Origin: a virus
Length of the DNA: 36,932 nt
Reading direction: 5' to 3' (one strand)
IMG/VR virus record: IMGVR_UViG_3300037963_002735
Location: 1 to 36,932 of that record
The position numbers and the translations under genes were made by a program. A model generated the notes under the pieces. It did not search any database and was not told where the DNA came from. It saw only the letters and a program-made list of their open reading frames with translations. How positions within the stretch are numbered: the first letter of the stretch is position 1; each line of letters opens with the position of its first letter. Below are positions 1 through 9,000 of this stretch, one piece after another.

Positions 1-176
1 TTGTGCAGAAAGACATTGTTGACGCAAAAGGTGATCTTATTGTTGCGACCAGCGCTGACGCTGTGTCTCGGTTGGCTGTTGGCACTAATGATTATGTGCT
101 GACTGCTGCTTCTGGAGAAACAACAGGTCTTAAATGGGCTGCTGCGCCAGCAGATGCGACAAAGATGCCGCTTGCT
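1..176 (+). repeat. Imperfect terminal direct repeat, left copy
   Basis: Aligns without gaps to 36757-36932 (164 of 176 identical by hand count). The first 70 bases are identical; all 12 mismatches lie in the last 106 bases, six of them changing amino acids. This is consistent with a circular map closed through variant copies, or with a duplicated fibre module. Confidence 0.85.
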
Positions 177-440
177 GGCGGTACTTTTACTGGTTCTGTT
201 ACTTTTGAAGCGACAAATACATTTGAAGCAGCAAATACGTATCAGGGTGCTAGTCCGATACTTTTGACGGGTGCCACTACTGGTAATGGCTACGAAATCA
301 CTATTGCTGTAACTGATCCGACCGCTGACAGGACTATTACTTTGCCTAATGCGACTGGGACAGTAGCGCTTACTAGTGATATACCCACGTCCGTAAACGG
401 TACATCGGATAACATTATTTCTAATCAGGTCTTTAGCTAA
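1..440 (+). CDS. Tail fibre-like protein, 3' part (5' end missing at window edge)
   Basis: Open reading frame entering from the left edge; stop at 438-440. The GTG at base 3 is an internal valine codon, not a start: the same codon is Val39 of the gene at 36645, whose sequence is nearly repeated here. Residues near 53-62 read KMPLAGGTFTGS, a motif typical of phage tail-fibre repeats. The C-terminal half is rich in T, G, N and A (TITLPNATGTVALTSD), as in beta-rich fibre shafts. It probably forms part of the host-binding fibre. It lies just after the tail nozzle-like gene when the map is circularised. The fibre class is inferred from the motif and position; receptor specificity cannot be read. 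Confidence 0.7.
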   Translation, partial: VQKDIVDAKGDLIVATSADAVSRLAVGTNDYVLTAASGETTGLKWAAAPADATKMPLAGGTFTGSVTFEATNTFEAANTYQGASPILLTGATTGNGYEITIAVTDPTADRTITLPNATGTVALTSDIPTSVNGTSDNIISNQVFS

Positions 441-449
441 GGGACAGAT

Positions 450-806
450 ATGGCGACATATTCAAAACATCTTCTTTCGGGAAGCACAAACGGAAAGAAT
501 ATTTCTGTAACAGGAACTAGCACGGGCGCATCTGTGACCGTTCATACAGCGACTTCGGGTACATCTAATTTGGATGAGATCTGGTTGTATGCGACTAACA
601 CTTCTGCTGCTGCCGTAGTTCTTACTGTTGAGTTTGGTGGCACAACAGATCAAGACGATTTAGTCGAACTTGAAATTGCTGCTGATTCAGGAATGACACT
701 TATTATTCCTGGCCTTCTCTTACAGAACAGTTTAGTAGTAAAAGCATTTGCGGCTTCCGCAAATGTCATCAACCTAAACGGTTATGTAAACCGCATAACT
801 GCCTAA
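450..806 (+). CDS. Small virion-associated protein, unknown (118 aa)
   Basis: ATG at 450 follows AAGGGA nine bases after the fibre stop. The protein is rich in T, S, A and G with alternating hydrophobic residues (for example VVLTVEFGG, GMTLIIPGLLLQNSLVVKAF), which suggests a compact beta-sandwich. No signal peptide, membrane segment or catalytic motif is seen. Similar small proteins starting with LLSGSTNGK-like sequences occur near fibre genes in environmental phages (recalled, not searched). Position between the fibre and a large tail protein suggests a decoration, fibre-associated or head-tail accessory role. That function is inference only. Confidence 0.7.
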   Translation: MATYSKHLLSGSTNGKNISVTGTSTGASVTVHTATSGTSNLDEIWLYATNTSAAAVVLTVEFGGTTDQDDLVELEIAADSGMTLIIPGLLLQNSLVVKAFAASANVINLNGYVNRITA

Positions 807-818
807 TCGGAGGCGTAA

Positions 819-2579
819 ATGTCGTTCCGACAGGACAGAACCAATCCATCTACTGCCGTATCTAATTGGAAAGGGCGCTCGGAAACCCCTAAAGGGCATC
901 CGAGTACCCGTGTATCTCAATGGATAAACGGCGGCATATTCGGTGGTGGTGCTGCTGATACTTGGTTCAGTCTTTACAGTTGGGATAGTGATTGGAGCAA
1001 CAGCATGGGAGCCAAGTACCCGACCACGGCTAGACCGTGGGAAGGTGCTAAAAACACTCCATTAACTTCAGATGGTTCTGTAGTTATGATGTGTCAGTCA
1101 GGCTCAAACTCAAATTATATTCATTATCAAATAGCGCCTGATGGCACCATTACTCCAAATGCGGCACAAATTGGTCAATATTTCATTACTAATGGTGAGT
1201 TGCAGTCGTACAGTAGTACGACCAACGGTACCAATTTATTGTTGATTGGTGGCTACACAAAATACACTCCTGATAGCGCCTACAGGCAGATGCCTTCGGT
1301 AACTGCGATTCCATTATCTGATTTGAGTACTAGTGGTACGCCCACAATCGAAGCTTTTGCTGGGTACAACGTCCAGGCAGGAAGTGGAAGTTCTTGGAAC
1401 CAAGACCGTTTTAGGTCGTTGATGGTTTACAACGATGACATCGCTGGAAGTAACACTGTGTATTGGTGTTTGGGGGGTAGACCTACAGGTAAAACAGGTT
1501 GGGTATTTGGAACATATAATGTGAGTACCGACACTCTTGCTTGTACTGGTTCTGGAAGAATGTACGGCAGCGATTGGGATGACGCACGAACTGATTGGAC
1601 AAGTTTGGGCGGTTCAGGTCGTATGTACGGCTGGACTCAAGGCTCGCAACGTAGCCCTGCTGTTTTTATGAGTGACGCTACAAGTGAGGGTGCTAGCTTC
1701 GCTTACGAAAAGGGTTACTCTCAGGCTTGGAAGAAAAGCACAAGTTATAGCGGTGCGTACGGTCAGTGTTTTGGTGCTTATTACTGTGGTCAATACAGCG
1801 GCAATGACCAATTTTATGTCATGTATTCAGTCCAACAGCTTTACGGTGGTGCTGAAACTTATATTGCCAAAATGACTCCATTTAATGGAAACGTGCAAGA
1901 CAACATTCTTATATATGCCAACAATAACCAAGGCGACATGCACCCACCTGACTTGGAAAGCTGCGCTGGTTTTGTTATGGATTCCAGTGACAATCTTTAT
2001 TGTGTTATGCAACGTACAGGACTTAAGTCAAATAAAGAAACTGTAGTAATGAAATTGAACTCTGATTTAGATGTTCAATGGACTCGTGTTATGCAAGTAA
2101 CCGATAATCCTACGTGGAACGGTTTCACAAGCGGTCAGCATGATTTGTATGCTGGTGGAATTAATTTAAGTGCTGATGAGCAATATTTAGTAGTTCATTG
2201 CTTCCTGGAATATTATCCTTCTGGTGGGCAAAGATCTAAAGGTGTGGCTTTTAGAGTTAAGGCTGACGGTTCTGGAGCAATAGCGAATGATGCTACTGCG
2301 GTCAAAATTGGATCTGGTGGTTTTTCAACTCCAACTGTTTCGGACGATTATCCTTGGAATGCCTATGTTCGGTATTATGATCCTGCCGATACTTCTGCTT
2401 CTCCTAATCCTCGATCTGTAAACGTAACTTCGTTTGCTGGTAACTGGGGTTCTGCTACTTCCAATATGAACTCCGAATTTTCTGGGAATGTCGGTGCCTC
2501 AAATGTTGGAACTTTGACGAAATCAAATAAAGCAAGTGCTTATGGTAATTTTGTTTACGAAAATACGTTCCCAGGGTAA
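819..2579 (+). CDS. Large tail/receptor-binding-type protein (586 aa)
   Basis: ATG at 819 with a clear GGAGG six bases upstream. No known domain is recognised with certainty. The protein is rich in aromatic residues, Ser, Gly and Asn (WFSLYSWDSDWSN near the N-terminus). Around residues 380-430 it carries a pattern like DSSDNLYCVMQ...VVMKLNSDLDVQWTR, which resembles blades of beta-propeller repeats in bacterial surface and phage tail proteins. Length and location in the fibre cluster suggest a tailspike or receptor-binding protein. There is no sign of a pectate-lyase or sialidase motif, so enzymatic activity is not claimed. Confidence 0.65.
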   Translation: MSFRQDRTNPSTAVSNWKGRSETPKGHPSTRVSQWINGGIFGGGAADTWFSLYSWDSDWSNSMGAKYPTTARPWEGAKNTPLTSDGSVVMMCQSGSNSNYIHYQIAPDGTITPNAAQIGQYFITNGELQSYSSTTNGTNLLLIGGYTKYTPDSAYRQMPSVTAIPLSDLSTSGTPTIEAFAGYNVQAGSGSSWNQDRFRSLMVYNDDIAGSNTVYWCLGGRPTGKTGWVFGTYNVSTDTLACTGSGRMYGSDWDDARTDWTSLGGSGRMYGWTQGSQRSPAVFMSDATSEGASFAYEKGYSQAWKKSTSYSGAYGQCFGAYYCGQYSGNDQFYVMYSVQQLYGGAETYIAKMTPFNGNVQDNILIYANNNQGDMHPPDLESCAGFVMDSSDNLYCVMQRTGLKSNKETVVMKLNSDLDVQWTRVMQVTDNPTWNGFTSGQHDLYAGGINLSADEQYLVVHCFLEYYPSGGQRSKGVAFRVKADGSGAIANDATAVKIGSGGFSTPTVSDDYPWNAYVRYYDPADTSASPNPRSVNVTSFAGNWGSATSNMNSEFSGNVGASNVGTLTKSNKASAYGNFVYENTFPG

Positions 2580-2581
2580 TT

Positions 2582-2860
2582 ATGAAACTTTTGTATTACA
2601 TCGACGCTGTGGATTCAATAATTCATTTTGCAGATAATGCTGATTTGGAAAACGATATTCCTGTTTATTCTGCTGATATGCCTGAAGAAATTGTTGAAGG
2701 TAAAGTTTGGGTTCCTGAAGGACTTGTAGATATTACGGTTGAAGGGAAACCAGCTAAACAACAAGAATGGGTTTTGATTGACATGAACCCTGATTTCGTT
2801 GTTGCGGAACCTGAGCCTGAAGATGATGATGCTCCTCCTCCACCTGAAGAGGAGGAGTAA
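2582..2860 (+). CDS. Small acidic protein with Pro/Glu tail (92 aa)
   Basis: Starts two bases after the preceding stop. The body (about residues 1-75) is mixed and ends in a low-complexity acidic tail of D, P and E (residues 76-92). The GAGGAGGAG that codes the last glutamates also serves as the ribosome-binding site of the next gene, whose ATG overlaps the stop (TAATG). Its place among fibre-associated genes suggests a tail accessory protein or fibre chaperone; no family is recognised. Confidence 0.65.
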   Translation: MKLLYYIDAVDSIIHFADNADLENDIPVYSADMPEEIVEGKVWVPEGLVDITVEGKPAKQQEWVLIDMNPDFVVAEPEPEDDDAPPPPEEEE

Positions 2861-3147
2861 TGGCTGTTACGTATCGCCCTACGCACAAGTTTCTGGGACA
2901 GAACAGTGTTTCTTTAGAGTATGAATTAAGGAAACTGTCTCAAAAAATTGAAGCTATTAGCGATACGGATAGCGATATTCGTGCAGTCGCTTCGGGAGCT
3001 ATGGCGATTGCCACATCTGCCGAGGCAACTGTAAGCGCTACTTCTGCTAGCGCAGCTACAAATGCGGCGGCGATTGCGGTTAATGCTGCTGCAATTACAG
3101 TGTTACAGAACGATCTTGAAGCAGTCCGACTAGGACTTTGGAGTTAA
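2860..3147 (+). CDS. Small Ala-rich coiled-coil protein (95 aa)
   Basis: ATG overlaps the upstream stop by one base (TAATG). Residues 20-35 (EYELRKLSQKIEAI) and 45-92 form an almost uninterrupted Ala/Val/Ile/Ser pattern (NAAAIAVNAAAITVLQNDLE), typical of trimeric coiled coils in phage fibres. It has no Cys and no membrane segment. Probably a fibre trimerisation or connector element; that role is inferred from composition and neighbours. Confidence 0.65.
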   Translation: MAVTYRPTHKFLGQNSVSLEYELRKLSQKIEAISDTDSDIRAVASGAMAIATSAEATVSATSASAATNAAAIAVNAAAITVLQNDLEAVRLGLWS

Positions 3148-3148
3148 A

Positions 3149-3463
3149 ATGAGTTCAATATTAGCTAACGCAACTTCGTATGGTGTGTTCAAGGGCGACC
3201 AACAATTAACTGTTGGTAGCACGGCTGTGGCTTTAACTGTTCCTGCTGGTGCTGTTGCTGCGATGATTACGAATGGTGCTGAAGCTATTCGTATACGCTG
3301 GGACGATGGGAGCCGTGGTGGTGCGCCTACTGCTTCGGTGGGTCATTATTTGAATCCGTATTCGGTTATGGATCTATACACAAAAGATTTGACGCAAATC
3401 AAAATGATTCGTGTTGCTAGTGATTCTGATGTTCAAATTTCATATTTTGGTTTGGATAACTAA
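3149..3463 (+). CDS. Small virion-associated protein, unknown (104 aa)
   Basis: ATG at 3149, one base after the preceding stop. The sequence has alternating hydrophobic beta-type segments (STAVALTVPAGAVAAMITNGAEAIRIRWDDG, quoted here only for character in part) and ends ISYFGLDN. The 'IRIRWDDG..P..S.G' pattern resembles small beta-sandwich proteins found beside phage tail genes. Family not established. The stop overlaps the next ATG (TAATG), so it is translationally coupled to the 55-codon ORF that follows. Confidence 0.6.
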   Translation: MSSILANATSYGVFKGDQQLTVGSTAVALTVPAGAVAAMITNGAEAIRIRWDDGSRGGAPTASVGHYLNPYSVMDLYTKDLTQIKMIRVASDSDVQISYFGLDN

Positions 3464-3630
3464 TGACTATTAAACGCATTGAACAACGCATTACACAAAC
3501 TTCTGTTGGTGACATTTCTGCTGTGACGACCACCGCTCCTTTGCAAGGCGGTGGTACAAGTGGAGCTTTAGCGCTTACATTGAACACGCAATCAGATCAG
3601 ATTGTGTTGACTGCACAGGTGTTTAGCTAA
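3463..3630 (+). CDS. Short fibre-like peptide (55 aa)
   Basis: A 55-codon ORF filling exactly the gap between two genes: its ATG overlaps the upstream stop (TAATG) and its stop overlaps the downstream ATG (TAATG). The protein begins MTIKRIEQRITQTSVGD. Residues 22-40 (TTTAPLQGGGTSGALALTL) match the 'APLTGGGTSGNLTL' style motif of phage tail-fibre shafts. The last residues (AQVFS) resemble the end of the fibre at 1-440 (NQVFS). It may be a free-standing fibre tip or a remnant of a fibre duplication. Confidence 0.7.
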   Translation: MTIKRIEQRITQTSVGDISAVTTTAPLQGGGTSGALALTLNTQSDQIVLTAQVFS

Positions 3631-4040
3631 TGGCTTACGCTGGATATGGAGATCGGGCCAGTTCACTGGGTCGTCAGACTCGTGAATATGGTTATGGTCT
3701 TAGCGATATTCAGCGTGCCAAAGAACGTATTGGTCGTTCTGATGCTATGAATAAGTTCAATGTTGAACAGCAGATTGGTCGTGCTGCTCGTAGTTTGCCT
3801 GGTGCTTTTAATCGTCGTGGGATGATTGATTCTGGGCAGTTTAAGCGTGCGCAGGAGATTGCTGCTGGTGAGGCTGAGTTGGCTCGTTTTGGTGTGGCTG
3901 CTCAGACTGAGGAGGCTCGGAGGCAGTTGGATCAGCAACGCAATTTGTTGGAGGAGCAGTTGTATGGTTCTCAGATTGAGGATCAGATTGCTAATGCGTT
4001 GCGTCGGTTTGCGATTGCGCAAACGGTGGGTGGTTTGTAA
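3630..4040 (+). CDS. Internal virion/tail-associated protein, unknown (136 aa)
   Basis: Coupled to its neighbours by TAATG overlaps at both ends. The N-terminus is Gly/Tyr-rich (MAYAGYGDRASSLGRQ). Residues 30-130 are strongly helical and charged, with R/Q/E/A repeats (EEARRQLDQQRNLLEEQLY) that predict a coiled coil. It directly precedes a 658-residue coiled-coil protein and a 2588-residue giant protein, an order that recalls the internal core or ejection protein set of podoviruses. Function inferred from order only. Confidence 0.65.
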   Translation: MAYAGYGDRASSLGRQTREYGYGLSDIQRAKERIGRSDAMNKFNVEQQIGRAARSLPGAFNRRGMIDSGQFKRAQEIAAGEAELARFGVAAQTEEARRQLDQQRNLLEEQLYGSQIEDQIANALRRFAIAQTVGGL

Positions 4041-6016
4041 TGGCACATACTCCTGGGCATAGAGATCTTTCTGATCCTAAATCGTTCCAAAAAAGTAGCA
4101 TCGGTAACCCAATCGGTAATTTTTTTTCAGGGTGGCGGTTGGTTGGTGATGGGAAACCATCACAACCTGCGGCTCCTGTATCTTCTACTCGTGACCGTAT
4201 GGATACAGCTATTGCTAATTTGGTAGCTCAACAACAACGTCAGCAACCTGTTAATATAGTGACTTCGCCTGGGTTTGTGCGAAAAACTCCTGCTCAACGA
4301 GCCGCAGAACAAGCTACCAAACAAGCGACACAACAAATTCTTGCCAATCGTCAACAAGCTGCTTTAGATAATGCTTTTGCTCAGGCAGATTTAGGTGTGC
4401 CTCCACAGACAGGTCAAGGGTTTAATGCTCTGAACATTGATTTAGACGCTATTCAAGCTCAAGCTAATAAGGCTTTGGCTGATTACGTACCACCTAAAGT
4501 TGTTGTTAAAAAAGATCCGTCTGTTGTTGTTGATGAGAATGATGGTAATGAAGATCCTCCCCCTCCTCCTCCGCCGCCGCCGCCGCCGCCTCCGCCTGGG
4601 GTTCCTGTAAGCGACACTATTCGTTCTTTATATGGTGAACTTTCTACTCGTGATTTCAGCAACATGATTCGTAACATGATGGCTGAACGAGAAGCAAACC
4701 TGCGTGGTTTGAATCAACAATCAGTCGATCAGCTTGCTGCAAGCGTGTTGCGCCGCACAGGCCAGATTGGTGACATTAAAGCTGCTTTGGAAACAGAGCT
4801 TGGTGTGTTAGACGCTGATCGTGCTGGTGTGCAGCAGGGTCTTGTAGATGCTGTTGCTGCTCGTGCTCAACAAATGCAGGCTGGCACGGACGCTAGTTTG
4901 GCTGCTGCTCGTGCAGGTCTTGGCGATCAGGTTACTGACGAGTTTGAGAAGGTTGCTCAGATTGTGGGTTCTCAGGCTGCGTCGCAAGCTATGTCATCGC
5001 AGGATGCGATGGCTCGCTTGGCTCAGGTTGCAGATATGGCTGCTGCGGAGCGGTTGGCCGCTCCTGCGCAACTTGCTTCTGAAGCAGAGTTAGCTTTAGG
5101 TGATCAAGAGTTCGCATACACTCAACAGTTGCAAAGCAATCTGAGTGAAGCGTTAGCTGGTTTGGATGCTGAAGAAGCTGAACGTGTTCTTGGTGAGGCG
5201 ATGCGTCAAGAGAATTTCAACATTGGTCGGGATCAGAGAATGATTGAGGCTCTTGTTGGTGATCTTGTGCGAAAAGATACGCAGGCGTTCCAAGCTGGGC
5301 AAGCCCAGTTGGGTCGTGATTTCCAGGCGGATCAAGCGCAGCTTGGCCGTGATTTCTCTGCTGGGCAGTCTGCTCTTAGTCGTGCATTTTCCGCTAACCA
5401 GTCTGCTTTGAGTCGTGCGTTCCAAACTTCGGAACGTGAAGCTGCTCAAACTTTCAAAGCTGAACAAGCTGAGATTGTTCGTGCTGCGGAAGAAGATGCT
5501 GCAACGCTTAAACGTGAAGCATCGCTATTGGCGGCTCAAGCTGAAGCTGCTGATGAGCAAACTGCTGCTGATCTATACAAAGTTGATGTTGCTATTTGGC
5601 GACAAATGACAGGTAGTGAACGTCAGGCGTTGCGTGAAGATTGGATTGAAACGCAAAGGCTTGCTGGTATTGGTTCTGAAGCGTTCCCAATGGGAACTAT
5701 GCAGAACCTTCAACAGAAGTATCCGAAACTTAGTCCTGAGTTTTTTGTGCACGTAAATGCGATGTTGGGTATTGACACCTTGAACGCTGACGATGATGAA
5801 GCGGCAGAAAAGCTACGTGACCAGTATCTTGAAGGACTGCGCAATACAGATGCGTATGGCGCTAAAGGTTTGACTGTCGATGAGACTTCAATAATTGATA
5901 CTTTGTACGCTGAGTTGGCAGGAGATGTTGCAGCGGTAGCTCTTCAAAATCGTAATTTGGCGAATGATGCAAGAAATATGCAGCAACGAGAACGTACTGG
6001 TGCATTAACTAGATAA
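4040..6016 (+). CDS. Internal virion-type coiled-coil protein with polyproline linker (658 aa)
   Basis: ATG overlaps the preceding stop (TAATG). The region before about residue 170 is rich in Q, A and K. Residues about 174-187 are an unbroken run of proline (DNA about 4556-4599). After that, nearly the whole protein is predicted long helix or coiled coil, including 11-residue repeats at about residues 414-495. The C-terminal 150 residues are mixed. The gene sits immediately upstream of the giant ejection-type protein. By analogy with internal core proteins of T7-like podoviruses it may line or extend the ejection channel; no sequence family is claimed. The proline run probably separates an anchoring part from a rod-like part. 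Confidence 0.65.
   Translation: MAHTPGHRDLSDPKSFQKSSIGNPIGNFFSGWRLVGDGKPSQPAAPVSSTRDRMDTAIANLVAQQQRQQPVNIVTSPGFVRKTPAQRAAEQATKQATQQILANRQQAALDNAFAQADLGVPPQTGQGFNALNIDLDAIQAQANKALADYVPPKVVVKKDPSVVVDENDGNEDPPPPPPPPPPPPPPGVPVSDTIRSLYGELSTRDFSNMIRNMMAEREANLRGLNQQSVDQLAASVLRRTGQIGDIKAALETELGVLDADRAGVQQGLVDAVAARAQQMQAGTDASLAAARAGLGDQVTDEFEKVAQIVGSQAASQAMSSQDAMARLAQVADMAAAERLAAPAQLASEAELALGDQEFAYTQQLQSNLSEALAGLDAEEAERVLGEAMRQENFNIGRDQRMIEALVGDLVRKDTQAFQAGQAQLGRDFQADQAQLGRDFSAGQSALSRAFSANQSALSRAFQTSEREAAQTFKAEQAEIVRAAEEDAATLKREASLLAAQAEAADEQTAADLYKVDVAIWRQMTGSERQALREDWIETQRLAGIGSEAFPMGTMQNLQQKYPKLSPEFFVHVNAMLGIDTLNADDDEAAEKLRDQYLEGLRNTDAYGAKGLTVDETSIIDTLYAELAGDVAAVALQNRNLANDARNMQQRERTGALTR
5281..5520 (+). 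repeat. Tandem 11-residue (33-base) coding repeats
   Basis: Inside the 658-residue protein, successive units read like QAQLGRDFQAD, QAQLGRDFSAG, QSALSRAFSAN, QSALSRAFQTS and then degrade. The 11-residue period with fixed F, Q and L/A positions is a hendecad pattern expected of right-handed or straight coiled coils. Confidence 0.75.
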
Positions 6017-6025
6017 TGAGGCTTC

Positions 6026-9000
6026 ATGGCAGTATCAACCAATCGGAGCCGCATATCCGAAATTCTTGGAACTGATAGCACACCTAAAAAGAAACCTTTA
6101 TATGATCCTCAGATTTCTGAGACTGGTTCTCGCATTGCACAGATCTTAGAAGTTGAGACTCCTCAAATCGCGCAACAAGAAGTTTTTAAGCCTGTTGTTG
6201 GTCCGACTACTTATGATTGGGTAGAGGAAGGCTATATAGATTCTGCTACTCCTGCGTGGCAGAAAGCGTTGGCTAGTGGACCTGTAGGCGGCTTCTTTAA
6301 CATTATTCAAAAGCCTTTGGCTTTGGGATCTTCGCTGGCTAAAGAAAGCATTGACTTGGTTACAGGTCAGGGTTTTGATTTTGGGGATTTGCGTAAGCAA
6401 TACAACGAGAACTATACGTTTGGTCGTTTGTTGCATGACTACGATTTAATGCAAAATCGTGATAGCGGTTGGCAGAAATTTGGTGCTGCTGCTTTGGGGT
6501 TCACTGGTGATGTTCTTTTAGATCCTCTTTCTTATGTTGGTTTAGTAGGGAAGGGGGCTGCTTTTGCTGCAAAGTTGGCTACTGGTGGCGCTCGTGGTAT
6601 TGCTCGTAAAGCTGTAGCTGAGAATCTAAAAAAAGTTACGTTGGGGCATATCACTAGAACAGCAGGTGATGATGTTGCTCGTAACTTGGGCGACAACGTG
6701 TTTATGGAGTTGGGCGACAGGCTTGCTCGTGGTGAAACTGGTCGTTTTGGGCAGTTGGAGTTACGTAAAGGTAAGTCTGGTGGTTGGGAAGTAGATGTTT
6801 TTGCCAAGGTGGGTGATGATGCGGCAGAGGAGCTTGTTGTCAGTACCGCAAAGATTGGTAAATCTATTTCGGATGGAATTACAGATTTTTACAATATTTC
6901 TTCTAAAGCGATTCAAAAGGGTGCAAGTTTTGTTGACGGCGATGAGTTGCGTCGTGCCGCAAATTTTGTTGCTCAGAGTGGAATAGATAAGGCTGGTCGT
7001 TCGTCGGCTGACAATGTCGCTGCTGCTGTTGAGCGTAGTGTTAATAGAACTATTCGTGAACTTGGTGAAGATGTTACCGAGGATGCGGTTAGGGAAGCTG
7101 TAGAGCGAGCTACTCGGGAAGCCACGGAGCAGGCTACGGCTGCTCATAGAGCGTTTTTGACTGCTGATGAAGCAGCAAGAATGAAAATTGGGATTGGCAT
7201 GAAGGTGCCTGGTACTGGACCTATTGGTCGTGCTTTGCGTATTGCTGATCCTATTGAGAGGGCTATTAATAAGGTGACTCGGGCAGGGGTTCAGGCTCCT
7301 GTTGGTATTCGGTTTATGACTTCTGAGACTCCGATTATTGGCAAACTTGCTATGAGTTTGCCTCGGGGAGTGCGAGGTGCTGTTAATAGGGCAGGTCTTT
7401 CTAAAGTAGGAAATGCTTTAGTAGGTGGACGCTTACAGGATTTGAAGCGAACATTGCGCTCTACCGATGATGCTGTTCTTATTCAGCAAGGTAAGCGTGT
7501 TATTCACTCTGTTGCTCGTGGTAACTCTAAAGGTAAGTACGCTAAAACGCAGATGCTTCAGAGAGTGCGTCTTATTACTGAGGCTATTGAAGATGCTGGT
7601 GCTGATCCAGCGATGGTGTATCACGCTGTTGGTGGGGATGAGGCAGCGGCAGCGCAGTTAGCTGTTCTTGATGATTCGTTGTTGAATACGGTTCAAGAAG
7701 GCATTGAAGAGCTTCGTGTTATGGCGAACCAGATGGGTGGTTCAGAGTTTCTTTCAAGCGTAGATAATTATGTTCCTCGGCAGTTGACTGATGAAGCTAG
7801 AGAGGCTCTTCAGGAAGCGTTGGGGGCGAGTGGAAGGTATTCTAAAAGAACCCATAGGGGACGTGGTGCGTATCAGCCGACTGGTCCTGAGCTTCGTCGT
7901 TCGTATCTAAGTAGACAAGATTTTAATAAAGCAGCAGAAGCTGAAGCTGCTGCAAAAGGTATTTCTGTAGAGGAAGCTGCTTCAAGGTTAAAGCAGAGTG
8001 GCGAAGCGACAGACGAGTTTTTTGGTGAGACTTTGCTTGCTCCTGGAACGGTTGATGAACTTACTGGTGAGGTTGCTGGTTCTGTTGAGAAACAGATAGC
8101 TGACATTATTGAACGTAATGGTGGCGATTATGCCTTGTTTGTTGATGACATCAACATAGCTCTTCGGGGTTGGGTTGATCAGGTTGCTCCTCGGGTGGGT
8201 GAAACATATACGCAAACGCTTTTAACTGAGAGCGGTATTTTGCAGCATCGCTTTGTTGAGTATGTGCGGTTGCCTTCTCCTGAAGCTAAAGCTGCTTCTG
8301 CGAAGTTGTTGAAAGCTGAAGAAACTTTTGCTGCTCGTCAAGCTGCTGTTATTCGTGCTGCTTATGAAGTTCAAACTGCTGTAGGCGCTCAACTTGATAC
8401 GGCAAGGATGACTTTGCGTCGTCAAGAGGAATTGGCTGATGAAGCTCAAGAACTTTTAGATGTTGCTCGTCGTGAAGAAGATGAGCTATTTGCTAAGAAG
8501 TCTGTTGAAGAACAGCGTGTTCTTTCTTTGGATGAACAAGAAAAAGAATTACAAAACATTTTGGATCAGGTTGAAGGACGTTTACCTGAGACAGAGGGTG
8601 ATGAGCTTGTTCGTTTAGAAGCTCAACGTCAAGATTTGTTGAATCAGCTAAATATGATTCGTTCTGATGATGGTCGATTTAGGTGGTCGTACAATACGAT
8701 TGCTGCGGCTACTGGGCAAAAGTTGTGGCTGGAAAAAGCTATTCGTGAGGTGTTCACTTCGGGTGAAAACTTTGAGGCATTTGCTCGGGAAATGGCAGAT
8801 GTTGATGTAAGCGATCCTTCTTTTGATCCTATGGGTGTGTTTGTTGCGCCTGATGGAACTGAAATTTTGATGCAAGATGCTATTGGTTTTGCTGATGGAA
8901 TTTTGGAGAAAGCCGATTCGCAAGGTTATGGCTTGTGGATGGGTGTTGAACGTGAAATAGATCTTATTAATCTTCAGGTTGCTGCTAACAATCCGATTAA

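Noticed and set aside
1-176. Diversity-generating retroelement template/variable repeat
   Set aside because: No reverse transcriptase in the window and mismatches are not confined to adenines.
3663-4046. 127-codon minus-strand ORF opposite 3630-4040
   Set aside because: Composition (Leu/Thr/Ser/Asn rich) mirrors the codon use of the true plus gene; no start signal.
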